Shown one piece after another: positions 17,364 to 26,044 of a stretch of DNA of 47,393 nucleotides. The notes beneath the pieces are model-generated. The model made no database searches. It saw nothing but the letters and a program-made list of their open reading frames with translations, and was not told where the DNA came from. Both the position numbers and the translations under genes were made by a program. Source of the DNA: Pedobacter miscanthi. Its GTDB lineage: Bacteria; Bacteroidota; Bacteroidia; Sphingobacteriales; Sphingobacteriaceae. Positions within the stretch are counted from its first letter, which is position 1, and each line of letters opens with the position of its first letter. Location of the stretch: the NCBI RefSeq assembly GCF_003315595.1, contig NZ_QNQU01000036.1, forward strand, positions 2,498 to 49,890, given 5' to 3'.

Positions 17364-19553
17364 ATGAAGACAGTTATAATATCGAACAGACTACCCGTTA
17401 AAATCATCGAAGAAAACGACGAATACACGTTTATTCCCAGCGAAGGCGGACTTGCCACCGGTTTGGGCGACGTGTATAAATCAGGCAATTCCATCTGGAT
17501 AGGATGGCCCGGAATCGAGGTTCCGGAAGAACGTCAAGAAGAAGTTACACAAAAACTCGCCGAATTAAATCTATACCCGGTTTTCCTTACCCAAAACGAA
17601 ATCAATTTATATTACGAAGGCTTTTCAAACGAAGTTTTATGGCCCGTATTCCATTATGTAGTTACCTACGCTCATTTTGAGCAAACTTATTGGGACTGCT
17701 ACAAATCAGTAAACGAAAAATTTGCAAAAAGTGCGATGCAGGTACTCCAGAGGAAAGATAAAATCTGGATTCAGGATTACCAACTGCTCCTTTTACCAGG
17801 CATTTTAAGAGAAAAATTACCGAACGCTACCATTGGATTTTTTCAGCATATCCCCTTCCCTTCTTACGAAATATTCAGGTTAATCCCCTGGCGGGAAGAA
17901 ATTTTAAACGGATTAATCGGTGCCGATTTAATCGGTTTTCATACTTATGATGATGTACGCCATTTTATCAGTACGGCAACGCGCCTGCTTCCGGTAAATT
18001 CATCGTCAAACGTACTCAACAGCAATGAAAGGCAGATTGTAGTAGAAGCTTTCCCGATGGGAATAGATTATGATAAATTTTCTGATTTAACCCAAACGGA
18101 AGAAGTTAAAAAAGAAATCGATTATTTCAGGACCGGAAAAGAAGATATGAAAGTGATCCTTTCTATCGACCGATTAGATTATAGTAAAGGCATTTTAGAA
18201 CGCTTAAAAGCTTTAGAACTACTGTTGCAGCTTCATCCCGAATATATCGGCAAGATTGAGCTTTTTATGATTGTGGTTCCCTCACGCGATACGGTACCGC
18301 AATATAGCGAGCTGAGGGATCAGATTGACCAGTTTGTGGGTAATTTAAATGCACGGTACCGCTCTATCAACTGGATTCCGGTTAATTATTTTTACCGCTC
18401 TTTTCCGATAGAGGTACTATCTGCGCTTTACGCCACAGCCGATATCTGCCTGGTTACGCCTATGCGCGATGGTATGAACCTGGTAAGCAAAGAATATATT
18501 GCCAGCAGGAACAACAATGACGGCGTACTTATTTTAAGCGAAATGGCCGGTGCTTCCAAAGAATTAACAGATGCGGTAATTGTTAACCCTAACAACCTTG
18601 GCGACATCATGGAAGCTATTGTTACCGCATTAAAAATGCCTTTGGAAGAACAGCAACAACGCATGACAGCCATGCGTGCCATTGTAGAAAAATTCAATGT
18701 AAAACATTGGGTAAACAATTTTATTTTAAGATTAAACGAAGTGAAAGATTCTCAAAAATCATTATTAACCAAACATGCAGTAAATGCCATTAACGAAGTA
18801 ATCGCTGCCAAATATGCAAAAACAACCGATAGGGCACTGTTTCTCGATTACGATGGCACACTGGTAGATTTTACCGGAAATATTGATGATGCCTCACCTG
18901 ATGCAGAACTTTACGATCTGATAGAAAACCTGACCATAGACCATGCCAACACCGTGGTAATCATCAGTGGAAGAAGACATGAAACTTTAGAACAGTGGTT
19001 TGGGCATTTAAAAGTTGATTTAATTGCCGAACATGGTGCCTGGCAAAAATCGCATGGCGATAAATGGAACTGCCTGCCCCTACTTACCGACCAATGGAAA
19101 CAGGAAATCAGAACCCTGTTAGAAACCTATACCGACCGTACACCGGGATCATTTATTGAAGAAAAAAGTTACTCACTGGTATGGCATTACCGCAAAGCAG
19201 AAGAAGGTTTGGGCGATTTAAGGGCCAACGAAATCATCAGCCACATGAAAATCCTTGCTGCAGATAAAGGCCTGCAACTCATGCCGGGTAACAAAGTAAT
19301 CGAGTTTAAAAACATGGAAGTAAATAAAGGTAAGGCGGCTTTAAACTGGCTTTATGAAAAGGATCCTGATTTTATTCTTGCCCTCGGCGACGATCATACC
19401 GATGAAGATATTTTCAGGGCCTTACCAGATGAAGCTTTTACCATTAAAGTAGGCAATAACATTTCTGAAGCAAAATATTACTTAAACGATTTTAAGGAAG
19501 TAAGAAAACTGCTCTGGAGTTTGGTTAAGGAAGAGTTTGTGGAAAGAGGGTAG
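17364..19553 (+). CDS. otsAB: bifunctional trehalose-6-phosphate synthase/phosphatase
   Basis: The 729-residue product fuses a GT20 synthase (about 1-470) to a HAD-type phosphatase (about 490-729). Synthase signs are the N-terminal VIISNRLPV, WIQDYQLLLLPGILRE, IGFFQHIPFPS, GFHTYDD, the binding segment SIDRLDYSKGI and PMRDGMNLVSKEYIA. Phosphatase signs are FLDYDGTLVDF with the DxD nucleophile pair, VIISGR and LALGDDHTDEDIF. It would make trehalose-6-phosphate from UDP- or ADP-glucose and glucose-6-phosphate and dephosphorylate it to trehalose in the cytosol. It is 84 bp downstream of the kinase gene on the same strand but is probably functionally separate, and it converges on the GH15 gene. 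Confidence 0.95.
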   Translation: MKTVIISNRLPVKIIEENDEYTFIPSEGGLATGLGDVYKSGNSIWIGWPGIEVPEERQEEVTQKLAELNLYPVFLTQNEINLYYEGFSNEVLWPVFHYVVTYAHFEQTYWDCYKSVNEKFAKSAMQVLQRKDKIWIQDYQLLLLPGILREKLPNATIGFFQHIPFPSYEIFRLIPWREEILNGLIGADLIGFHTYDDVRHFISTATRLLPVNSSSNVLNSNERQIVVEAFPMGIDYDKFSDLTQTEEVKKEIDYFRTGKEDMKVILSIDRLDYSKGILERLKALELLLQLHPEYIGKIELFMIVVPSRDTVPQYSELRDQIDQFVGNLNARYRSINWIPVNYFYRSFPIEVLSALYATADICLVTPMRDGMNLVSKEYIASRNNNDGVLILSEMAGASKELTDAVIVNPNNLGDIMEAIVTALKMPLEEQQQRMTAMRAIVEKFNVKHWVNNFILRLNEVKDSQKSLLTKHAVNAINEVIAAKYAKTTDRALFLDYDGTLVDFTGNIDDASPDAELYDLIENLTIDHANTVVIISGRRHETLEQWFGHLKVDLIAEHGAWQKSHGDKWNCLPLLTDQWKQEIRTLLETYTDRTPGSFIEEKSYSLVWHYRKAEEGLGDLRANEIISHMKILAADKGLQLMPGNKVIEFKNMEVNKGKAALNWLYEKDPDFILALGDDHTDEDIFRALPDEAFTIKVGNNISEAKYYLNDFKEVRKLLWSLVKEEFVERG

Positions 19554-19584
19554 TTTTTTTGTAGTTGCTATTCATAATGCGAGT

Positions 19585-19650
19585 CGTCATGCTGAATTTA
19601 TTTCAGCATCTTTTTGAAGTACAGACCCTGAAATAAATTCAGGGTGACGG
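19585..19650 (+). repeat. 66-bp dispersed palindromic repeat, copy A
   Basis: The element starts CGTCATGCTGAATTTATTTC and ends with a near-complementary AAATAAATTCAGGGTGACGG. A second copy in opposite orientation lies at 36920-36986 with only scattered differences in the loop. It is a REP/MITE-like intergenic element with no coding capacity. Confidence 0.8.
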
Positions 19651-19686
19651 ATTGTAATTTAAATTACCCATAAAACAACTAATATC

Positions 19687-19714
19687 AAGGTCTGTGTCCC
19701 TCACAGATCTTTTT
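19687..19714 (+). terminator. intrinsic terminator-like hairpin after otsAB
   Basis: AAGGTCTGTG (19687-19696) pairs with CACAGATCTT (19702-19711) around the loop TCCCT, with one G-U pair, and runs into a T tract ending near 19714. It lies about 135 bp past the otsAB stop codon. The stem resembles a dispersed intergenic hairpin, so it may be a repeat that also terminates. Confidence 0.6.
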
Positions 19715-19719
19715 ATAAC

Positions 19720-19768
19720 AGCTTTGACAACTTTAATATGCATTGTGCATATTAAAGTTGTCAAAGCT
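19720..19768. terminator. long perfect hairpin between converging genes
   Basis: Arms of 23 nt at 19720-19742 and 19746-19768 (AGCTTTGACAACTTTAATAT... and its exact complement) are separated by only TTG and followed by TTTTTC on the plus strand. It could terminate otsAB transcription and protect converging 3' ends. The perfect pairing is seen directly; the role is inferred. Confidence 0.7.
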
Positions 19769-19809
19769 TTTTCTAGTTAGTCTGGATTTGCAATTCCGAC
19801 CCTCGAACT

Positions 19810-19826
19810 GTGGATTTGTAATCCAC
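19810..19826. repeat. GGATTTGTAATCC-type short hairpin
   Basis: GTGGATT and AATCCAC pair around TGT. The related hairpins at 45314-45393 share the GGATT-N3-AATCC core, so this is a dispersed short palindrome family. It lies just past the GH15 stop codon at 19832 and may serve as its 3' end structure. Confidence 0.5.
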
Positions 19827-19831
19827 CATCC

Positions 19832-21616
19832 TTACAAAAATATCGGCCTGTCCAGTTTAATTGCAATGCGGTAAGCCGCATTCATCAATCCCACATGGCT
19901 ATAAGCCTGCGGAAAGTTTCCCCACTGACTGCCGGTTTTTGCATCCACATCTTCACTAAACAATAGCAAATGATTACAATATTTAATGATGTTTTCGAAC
20001 TCTTTAATTGCCTCATCAGTTCTACCTACGCAGGCCAGGGCTTCAACATACCAGAATGCACAGATTAAAAACGTAGTTTTCGGTTTTCCAAAATCATCAG
20101 CATGCAGGTAACGGTAAAACAATCCGTCTTCCGTTTTTAATTCCTTTTCTAATGCAATTAAATGATCTTTGGCCCGATCAGAAGCCGGATCCAAGTAATT
20201 CATCATAATTAACTGCAAAGTGCTCGCATCTAAATGCTCGCTTCCTACAGCATTGGTATATACCTTTCTTTCTGGATCGTAACAGGCTTCAATATGTGCC
20301 GCAGCTTTATCAATTAATACCTGGGCACGTTTTTCAAAATCTGCATTACCGATGGTTTTCGCCATTTTGAAAGCTGCCTGTGCACCGGCCCACTGAAACA
20401 AATTACTGTAGCAATGCACATTAGCAATATTCCTGAACTCCCAGATTCCCGCATCTTTTTCATCAATGGTTCGCTCAATTTTAGAGAGTACACTTTCTAT
20501 CCATTTAACCGAATCACTACGTTCTGAAAAAACGAAACGATGATCGGTATAAAGTGGCAGCATTGAAATTAAAACCTGTCCGTAAATATCATTCTGAATA
20601 TGTTCGTAAGCCTGGTTCCCGATCCTGATAGGTTGTTCGCCTTTATAACCTTCCAGATGGTCTAATGTGCGTTCAGTAATTTCCCTTTCTCCTGCAATGC
20701 CATATAAAGGCTGGTACCGTGTATCTTCCGCATGAGAAATATCAGAAAGGTAATTAAAATACTTTTCCATCTCTTCAAAATGGCCAATGTGGTTTAACGA
20801 AGTAAGCACATAGTGCGAATCGCGCAACCAGCAATAGCGATAATCCCAGTTCCGCGTACTTCCGGGCGATTCGGGCAAACTCGTGGTACTGGCAGCGATG
20901 ATAGCGCCTGTATCTTCATACTGATGTATTTTTAAAACCAGGGCCGAGCGGATCACAAATGGTTGATAAAAGCCGGCAATGGATGAATGTTTAATCCATA
21001 ACCTCCAGTAAGCAATGGTTTCACGAAGAAAATTTTCGGCCGTACTCACCACCGGGGCTTCCAGGTTTTGTCCGTAAGTCATGATGAGGTATTTGGCTTC
21101 GTTCAGTACAAAAGCTTTTTCATCGATGATATAGGTAAGCGAAACATTGGTACTTAAACGGATATTTTCATCACAACCCAGATAATCGATATGGTTACTG
21201 CCCCTACTCGATTTCATTTTCCCTTTCCCATAATCGCACACGGGTTCACATTTTATCGTGATACGCGGATTACCTTCTAAAGGTTCAATCTTTCTGATGA
21301 ACATTAAAGGTTTAAAATAACGTTCGTAAAGGTGAAAACGCGGAGCAAAATCAGTTATACGGTATTTTCCGTCTTCAGCGGTGATTTCTGTGCGTAAAAC
21401 ATTGGTATTTTCGATATAATATTGGTTCGAGGTAAATTCGCCCTGTGGCAGGATTGAAAATTCACCTCCTTTTTTCTTATCCAATAAACTCCCAAAAACA
21501 AACGGACTATCGAAACGTGGCCAGCAAAGCCATGAGATATCGGTATTTTTATTTATGTGTGCAATGAAAGCGCAATTTCCTATAATTCCTGTTTGATAAA
21601 GGTGCTGTTCGGCCAT
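19832..21616 (-). CDS. GH15 family glycoside hydrolase (glucoamylase/trehalase-like)
   Basis: The 594-residue product has the usual bacterial GH15 layout: an N-terminal beta-rich domain (about 1-220, with IGNCAFIAHINKNTDISWLCWPRFDSP) and an (alpha/alpha)6 barrel. Conserved barrel segments are RNWDYRYCWLRDSHY, YGIAGEREITERTLDHLEGY with a candidate acid Glu, GNQAYEHIQNDIYG, and LLFSEDVDAKTGSQWGNFPQAYSHVGL near the C-terminus with a second candidate catalytic Glu. Family members hydrolyse alpha-1,4-glucans, and actinobacterial relatives hydrolyse trehalose. With otsAB convergent to it and glgA-glgC upstream, either trehalose or small glucans is plausible. No signal peptide is visible, so it is probably cytosolic. 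Confidence 0.88.
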   Translation of the reverse strand: MAEQHLYQTGIIGNCAFIAHINKNTDISWLCWPRFDSPFVFGSLLDKKKGGEFSILPQGEFTSNQYYIENTNVLRTEITAEDGKYRITDFAPRFHLYERYFKPLMFIRKIEPLEGNPRITIKCEPVCDYGKGKMKSSRGSNHIDYLGCDENIRLSTNVSLTYIIDEKAFVLNEAKYLIMTYGQNLEAPVVSTAENFLRETIAYWRLWIKHSSIAGFYQPFVIRSALVLKIHQYEDTGAIIAASTTSLPESPGSTRNWDYRYCWLRDSHYVLTSLNHIGHFEEMEKYFNYLSDISHAEDTRYQPLYGIAGEREITERTLDHLEGYKGEQPIRIGNQAYEHIQNDIYGQVLISMLPLYTDHRFVFSERSDSVKWIESVLSKIERTIDEKDAGIWEFRNIANVHCYSNLFQWAGAQAAFKMAKTIGNADFEKRAQVLIDKAAAHIEACYDPERKVYTNAVGSEHLDASTLQLIMMNYLDPASDRAKDHLIALEKELKTEDGLFYRYLHADDFGKPKTTFLICAFWYVEALACVGRTDEAIKEFENIIKYCNHLLLFSEDVDAKTGSQWGNFPQAYSHVGLMNAAYRIAIKLDRPIFL

Positions 21617-21694
21617 AAGCTATTTTTTGTTTATTTTACTAACAAGCTTAGGAAGAAAATGTTGGATGGAAAACGAAAAAGGCTTAAAAAGAAA

Positions 21695-21727
21695 AGACCT
21701 TATATGTTTTTGAAACCTATAAGGTCT
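21695..21727 (-). terminator. intrinsic terminator after glgC
   Basis: AGACCTTATA (21695-21704) and TATAAGGTCT (21718-21727) form a perfect 10-bp stem. Read on the minus strand it is followed by TTTTCTTTTT. It lies 40 bp past the glgC stop codon and before the GH15 gene, so it would separate glgA-glgC transcripts from GH15. An ATTCTTCCGGTGCTCAGAAT repeat fragment lies between it and glgC. Confidence 0.65.
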
Positions 21728-21766
21728 GGAAAGATTCTTCCGGTGCTCAGAATGACAGATACTTGA

Positions 21767-23035
21767 CTAAATCACCGTCCCACTAGGTACAACAGCGCCT
21801 TTTTTAATTACCACAATTCCATCTTTAACGGCATAAAGTTCAAAATCTCCATCTTCTAAATGGTCGCCACCGTTAATTTTTACATCGTTACCAATGCGGC
21901 AGTTTTTATCGATGATGGCATTATTGATGAAACAACGGTCGCCGATACCAATCAGTGAATTTCCTTTACTGTTTTCTTCCTGTATCTCTTCCAGCGTCTG
22001 GTACCTGTCGCTGCCCATAATATAGGCATTGGTAATTACCGTGTCTTTCCCAATCCTCGAACGAATCCCCAAAACAGCATGCTCTACCTTGCTGGCCTGG
22101 ATAATACACCCCTCTGCAATAATGGTTTTATCCAAAGTGGTTCCCGAAATTTTTGAAGGTGGCAGCATCCTGGCCCTTGTAAAAATGGCATGATTGCTAT
22201 CAAACATGTTAAATTTAGGGATTTCATCTGTTAAGCCTAAATTGGCCTCAAAGAAAGATGAAATATTACCTATATCGGTCCAATAACCTTCGTACTGGAA
22301 GCTTAAAACCCTGCTTTGTGTAATCGCCCTAGGTAAAATTTCTTTACCAAAGTCTTTTTCATCCTCGTTTTCATTTAAAATATTGATCAGGTATTCGCGG
22401 TTAAACACATAAATACCCATTGATGCAAGGAAGTTACGGCCCTCGGCCTGCATTTCTTCACCTGTATCCGAAATCCAATCTTCCAAACCGGTCTTAGGCT
22501 TCTCAATAAATGAGGTGATCATGTTTTCATCATCAGCCTTTAAAATACCAAAATCTGTTGCATCTTTTGCAGTTACCGGAATGGTAGCGATGGTAATTTC
22601 TGCATTCGCTTCGATATGTTTTTCGATCATATCTTTAAAATCCATCTGGTACAACTGATCGCCTGATAAGATGAGGATGTAATCGAACTCATGCGAAACA
22701 ATGTGATGCATACACTGACGGACTGCATCTGCTGTACCTTGAAACCAACCTGAGTTCTGCACAGTTTGTTCAGCCGCCAAAATATCAACAAAAGCTGTAC
22801 TAAAGTGGCTAAAGTGATAGGTGTTTTTAATGTGTTTGTTTAGGGATGCCGAATTAAACTGTGTTAACACAAACATACGGTGGATACCCGAATTAAGACA
22901 GTTCGAAATCGGAATGTCTACCAAACGGTATTTACCTGCAATCGGAACTGCCGGTTTAGAACGTGTTTGTGTTAGTGGCGATAATCTAGAGCCCTGGCCA
23001 CCGCCAAGGATAACGCCTAAAACTTTGTCAGTCAT
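21767..23035 (-). CDS. glgC: glucose-1-phosphate adenylyltransferase
   Basis: The 422-residue product makes ADP-glucose from ATP and glucose-1-phosphate, the committed step of bacterial glycogen synthesis. The N-terminal nucleotidyltransferase domain shows GVILGGGQGSRLSPLTQTRSKPAVPIAGKYRLVD in pieces, GTADAVRQ, ILSGDQLYQMDF, the sugar-binding FIEKP and the YWTDIGNISSFFEANL segment. The C-terminal part (about 300-422) is a left-handed beta helix with repeated I/V-G-x-x-x motifs (ISGTTLDKTIIAEGC, IGNDVKINGG). Its start is 8 bp after the glgA stop codon, so it is translationally close to glgA. Confidence 0.97.
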   Translation of the reverse strand: MTDKVLGVILGGGQGSRLSPLTQTRSKPAVPIAGKYRLVDIPISNCLNSGIHRMFVLTQFNSASLNKHIKNTYHFSHFSTAFVDILAAEQTVQNSGWFQGTADAVRQCMHHIVSHEFDYILILSGDQLYQMDFKDMIEKHIEANAEITIATIPVTAKDATDFGILKADDENMITSFIEKPKTGLEDWISDTGEEMQAEGRNFLASMGIYVFNREYLINILNENEDEKDFGKEILPRAITQSRVLSFQYEGYWTDIGNISSFFEANLGLTDEIPKFNMFDSNHAIFTRARMLPPSKISGTTLDKTIIAEGCIIQASKVEHAVLGIRSRIGKDTVITNAYIMGSDRYQTLEEIQEENSKGNSLIGIGDRCFINNAIIDKNCRIGNDVKINGGDHLEDGDFELYAVKDGIVVIKKGAVVPSGTVI

Positions 23036-23043
23036 GTTTAAGC

Positions 23044-24456
23044 TTATTTTAAATTTTGGTATAATTCTATATAATTTAAGGCTGCCCTATCCCAGGAATG
23101 ATCTATTTTCATCATGGTTTTTCTCACAGCTTTAAAGGCTTTTTTATCATTGTAAAAATCAACTGCACGGTTAATGGAATGCGTAACATCCCAAATACTC
23201 GTTTGATCGTGGCAAATACCGAAACCATTATCGCCAATATCAATTACTGTATCTCTTAATCCTCCAACCCTGCGTACAATCGGTACAGTTCCATAACGTA
23301 ATGCATAAAGCTGGTTTAAACCGCAAGGTTCTACCCTCGATGGCATAATCAGGAAATCTGCCCCGGCATACATCTCATGCGAAACCTGTTCATTATAACC
23401 GATGTAAACATTGTATTTACCGCCGAAAATATCTTTCAGCTGATTTAAACGTCCTTCTACCCAGTTATCTCCTGAACCTAAAACCAAAACATTAATGTTA
23501 TCGCCATGTTGCTGCAGCGCGGTGTAAAAAATATCTGGTAGAATGTCAGCTCCTTTTTCATCAACAAGCCTGCCGATAAAAGTAAATAGCGGTTTAGACG
23601 GATCTAATTGAAAAACATTGCAAAGTGCTGTTTTGTTTGCCAGTTTTCCTGCTTCTACGGTTTTTATATTGTAATTTTTGCCAAGCATAGGGTCGGTTGC
23701 AGGATCCCATACCTCATTATCGATACCATTTAAAATCCCGACAGATTTCCAGCGCTCCTGCCTTAATAAACTTTCCAGTCCGCGGGCATTACCCATCATT
23801 TCTTCCAGGTAGGTCGGCGAAACTGTGGTTACCTTCCAGGCACATTTTATGGCTGAAGCCAAAGGGTTTATCGCGTCATCCCAACCTAACAATCCACCTT
23901 TCCATAAATCAAAAGCTGGCAGGTAATATAGTTTGTTCCAGCCAAACTGTCCCTGATATTGCGCGTTATGAATGGTTAAAACCGTGGGAACACTACTGAT
24001 CGGCTTGTATTTTATACAGTTTGCCACCATAAAAGGTACTAAACCAGTATGGTGATCGTGACAGTGGATTACATCCGGACGGTGCTCCCATTGCACAATC
24101 CAATCGAGCGTAGCAATCTGAAAGGCAACAAAACGTTCGGTATCATCACCATAGCCATAAACATTGGGGCGATCGGTTAATCCTTGAATATGGATCACAT
24201 ATAAATCAAACCCAAGTTTATTGGTTCTTTCTTTTAAAATGCGGTATTGAAAATGGTGATTGCCGTAGTTTGCCCAGGCATCGTAAGTAACTTCGAATTC
24301 GCTTTCGCGGATAAATTTTGTATCATAAGCCGGTACAACCACTTTGGCTATATGGCCCAGTTTATTCTGGTATTTTGGTAAGGCCCCTACCACATCGGCT
24401 AATCCACCAACTTTTGCAACAGGGTAACACTCGGCGCTTATATGTATAATTTCCAT
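23044..24456 (-). CDS. glgA: glycogen synthase (ADP-glucose)
   Basis: The product is 470 residues from ATG at 24456; an upstream TTG would add one residue and is not favoured. It is a GT5 enzyme that elongates alpha-1,4-glucan from ADP-glucose. The N-terminal domain has IHISAECYPVAKVGGLADVVGALP, with the KVGGL sugar-nucleotide motif, and HCHDHHTGLVP. The C-terminal domain has FIGRLVDEKGADIL and MPSRVEPCGLNQLYALRYGTVPIVRRVGGLRDTV split across the nucleotide pocket. It forms a two-gene unit with glgC. No branching enzyme or phosphorylase gene is in the window. Confidence 0.96.
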   Translation of the reverse strand: MEIIHISAECYPVAKVGGLADVVGALPKYQNKLGHIAKVVVPAYDTKFIRESEFEVTYDAWANYGNHHFQYRILKERTNKLGFDLYVIHIQGLTDRPNVYGYGDDTERFVAFQIATLDWIVQWEHRPDVIHCHDHHTGLVPFMVANCIKYKPISSVPTVLTIHNAQYQGQFGWNKLYYLPAFDLWKGGLLGWDDAINPLASAIKCAWKVTTVSPTYLEEMMGNARGLESLLRQERWKSVGILNGIDNEVWDPATDPMLGKNYNIKTVEAGKLANKTALCNVFQLDPSKPLFTFIGRLVDEKGADILPDIFYTALQQHGDNINVLVLGSGDNWVEGRLNQLKDIFGGKYNVYIGYNEQVSHEMYAGADFLIMPSRVEPCGLNQLYALRYGTVPIVRRVGGLRDTVIDIGDNGFGICHDQTSIWDVTHSINRAVDFYNDKKAFKAVRKTMMKIDHSWDRAALNYIELYQNLK

Positions 24457-24932
24457 CAACTATTTGGTGTAGATAACCCAAGTAAGTTACTAATTGTTTT
24501 GAGCTTTACAAATAATGTAAATTATATTATTAGTTGTTATTTTAAAGGAAAAATAGTCGCCCTTACCGGCGCAAAGCAGAGAGATCTGATTCATACAAAT
24601 ACTTAGCTTTTTTATTAGAAAGTGAGTGGTAGGTTTCTTCGTGGCGGCCGGTAGCCCTGCTATTCGCTACAAAGCCTCGGCTCGTGCCTCACCTTCGGGT
24701 TTTCCGCTGCTATCAGGCTTAAAAACAACGTTGGTTCCTGCAAAATGCAAAAAACATAAGTTTATTCTGCGCTGATCGTCTTAAATCTGCGGGAACAAAA
24801 TGGTTGATGGTTTCCCGCTGATTTTGAAGCGGCAACAACCTTAAATCTGCGGGATGTTAAAAACGAAAAAACCGCTTAAATCCATAAGCGGTTTTTAACA
24901 ACAAAACAAATATATTTTTGGTTTAAAAATAT
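24457..24932. other. 476-bp intergenic region with glgA promoter and dispersed repeats
   Basis: The right part holds the cobA-paralogue terminator (24867-24896). Between about 24740 and 24860 there are three copies of an ATCTGCGGGA-type phrase (TTAAATCTGCGGGAA, TTTCCCGCTGATT, TTAAATCTGCGGGAT). Around 24630-24720 there is a GC-richer stretch with TTCGCTACAAAGCCTCGGCT and TTCCGCTGCTATCAGGCT that looks like an old intergenic repeat. The 80 bp next to glgA are AT-rich and probably carry its promoter. No gene was seen. Confidence 0.45.
24867..24896 (-). terminator. intrinsic terminator after the cobA paralogue
   Basis: AAAAACCGCTTA (24867-24878) and TAAGCGGTTTTT (24885-24896) form a perfect 12-bp stem with a 6-nt loop. 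Both sides are bordered by A/T tracts, so it could work in both directions. It is 36 bp past the stop codon of the gene at 24933. Confidence 0.85.
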
Positions 24933-25727
24933 CTAGTACTCTTCGGCGATGATTTCGTAAAAATCGCGGATCGGTTGAAACTGAGGGTGAAGTGAAACCA
25001 CATCGCCAAAAACCAATAACGCAGGCGCATCAATTTTTTTATCTTCAACAATTTCGGCAATGGTATCTACAATACCTACTGCAATTTTTTCCTGTGGCGT
25101 AGAACCATTCTGGATTACCGCTACAGGCAACAGGTTTTTATTTTCCGCCTGGAAAATAGCGGCAATTTCTTTTACTTTTTCAATTCCGTTTAAAACTACA
25201 ATGGTTGCTTTGGTTTTTGCAGCAATATATAAATCCTCAGAAATTTCGCCCCTGCTATTTGTTCCGGTTACCGCCCAGAAACTTTCGCTAAGGTCTTTGT
25301 AAATCATCGGGATTTTTTGCAAACTTGGCGCACCGGTTGCACTCGAAATACCCGGGATAATTTCAGTCGGAATACTGTACGATTCTGCCGCATCAATTTC
25401 TTCATATCCTTTTGCAAAGAAAAACGGATCGCCGCTTTTTAAACGTACTACATGGCCATAGTTTAAAGCATAATCAATAATCAGCTTGTTAACTGCATCC
25501 TGAGAGAATGATTCATCATCAGAACGTTTGCCCACATAAACTTTCGGAATACCATCAGGCGCATGACACAATAAAGCTTCGTTCACATTTGCATCATATA
25601 AAACAACATCAGCTGTTTTTAATGCTTTAACACCTTTTAAACTAAATAAATCCGGATCGCCAGGACCAGCACCTATTAAAGTAATTTTTGGTTCAATGTT
25701 CGCTTTTTCTACTTTATTCAAAATCAT
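24933..25727 (-). CDS. diverged uroporphyrinogen-III C-methyltransferase (CobA/SUMT) paralogue
   Basis: The 264-residue product is clearly homologous along its length to the CobA at 31637-32413, sharing GAGPGDPDL, LKGVKALKTADVVLYDA, KVYVGKRS, the IDYALNYGHVVRLK segment and a LVFGDVVSLHP-type end. However, several SUMT motif positions are altered: GGDPFVFGRG becomes SGDPFFFAKG, the PVTHRG segment becomes PMIYKD, and VVLMG becomes VVLNG. It still looks like a functional tetrapyrrole-methylase fold with an intact S-adenosylmethionine GxGPGD loop, but SUMT activity is doubtful. Its promoter is nearly identical to that of sulfite reductase, so it belongs to the sulfur regulon. A possible role is regulatory or altered-substrate methylation. 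Confidence 0.85.
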   Translation of the reverse strand: MILNKVEKANIEPKITLIGAGPGDPDLFSLKGVKALKTADVVLYDANVNEALLCHAPDGIPKVYVGKRSDDESFSQDAVNKLIIDYALNYGHVVRLKSGDPFFFAKGYEEIDAAESYSIPTEIIPGISSATGAPSLQKIPMIYKDLSESFWAVTGTNSRGEISEDLYIAAKTKATIVVLNGIEKVKEIAAIFQAENKNLLPVAVIQNGSTPQEKIAVGIVDTIAEIVEDKKIDAPALLVFGDVVSLHPQFQPIRDFYEIIAEEY

Positions 25728-25767
25728 AACAAAAAGTTTATGCTCGTTATACGTTTGTTTAATTATA

Positions 25768-25805
25768 CAAATATATAAAGTCTATGGGAATAGTAGTAAT
25801 TTATT
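25768..25805 (-). promoter_or_regulatory. shared sulfur-regulon promoter/operator, copy at cobA paralogue
   Basis: Over 38 positions this segment differs from 34868-34905 at only three. On the minus strand it contains a TATATTTG -7 box (TAnnTTTG type) preceded by ACTATTCCCATAGACTTTA. No clear -33 TTTG is seen, so the conserved upstream block may bind an activator or a repressor. The predicted transcript starts about 34 nt before the ATG at 25727. Confidence 0.75.
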
Positions 25806-26010
25806 TTAAAATAATTTTATTTACCTTATTATGGAGGTAATAAAATGTATATAACAGGCAATATAACTTAGAGATCTACCTCGATAGATTTCTCGACTTC
25901 GCTACACTCCGCTCGAAATGACGGTACAGCAGGATGATGTGTAGCAAAAAAAAAAAATATCTCCGTGCTTTCAGTGCCTCCGTGGCAAAAATAATTATGA
26001 GTATAAATTA

Positions 26011-26033
26011 GGTCTTAGCGGGACGCTAAGACC
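26011..26033. repeat. perfect hairpin downstream of lipoprotein gene
   Basis: GGTCTTAGCG and CGCTAAGACC pair perfectly around GGA. It lies 11 bp beyond the lipoprotein stop codon but lacks a T tract on the minus strand, so it fits an intergenic palindrome or RNA 3' end structure better than a classic intrinsic terminator. Confidence 0.65.
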
Positions 26034-26044
26034 GGATATGTTAT

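Larger units (their letters stand above)
25728..26044. other. 317-bp intergenic region: promoter plus repeat fragments
   Basis: It holds the shared promoter/operator at 25768-25805, a fragment at about 25886-25922 (TTTCTCGACTTCGCTACACT...CTCGAAATGACG) of a dispersed repeat, an A12 run near 25948, a CTCCGTGCTTTCAGTGCCTC phrase, and a hairpin at 26011-26033. No gene was seen. Confidence 0.5.
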
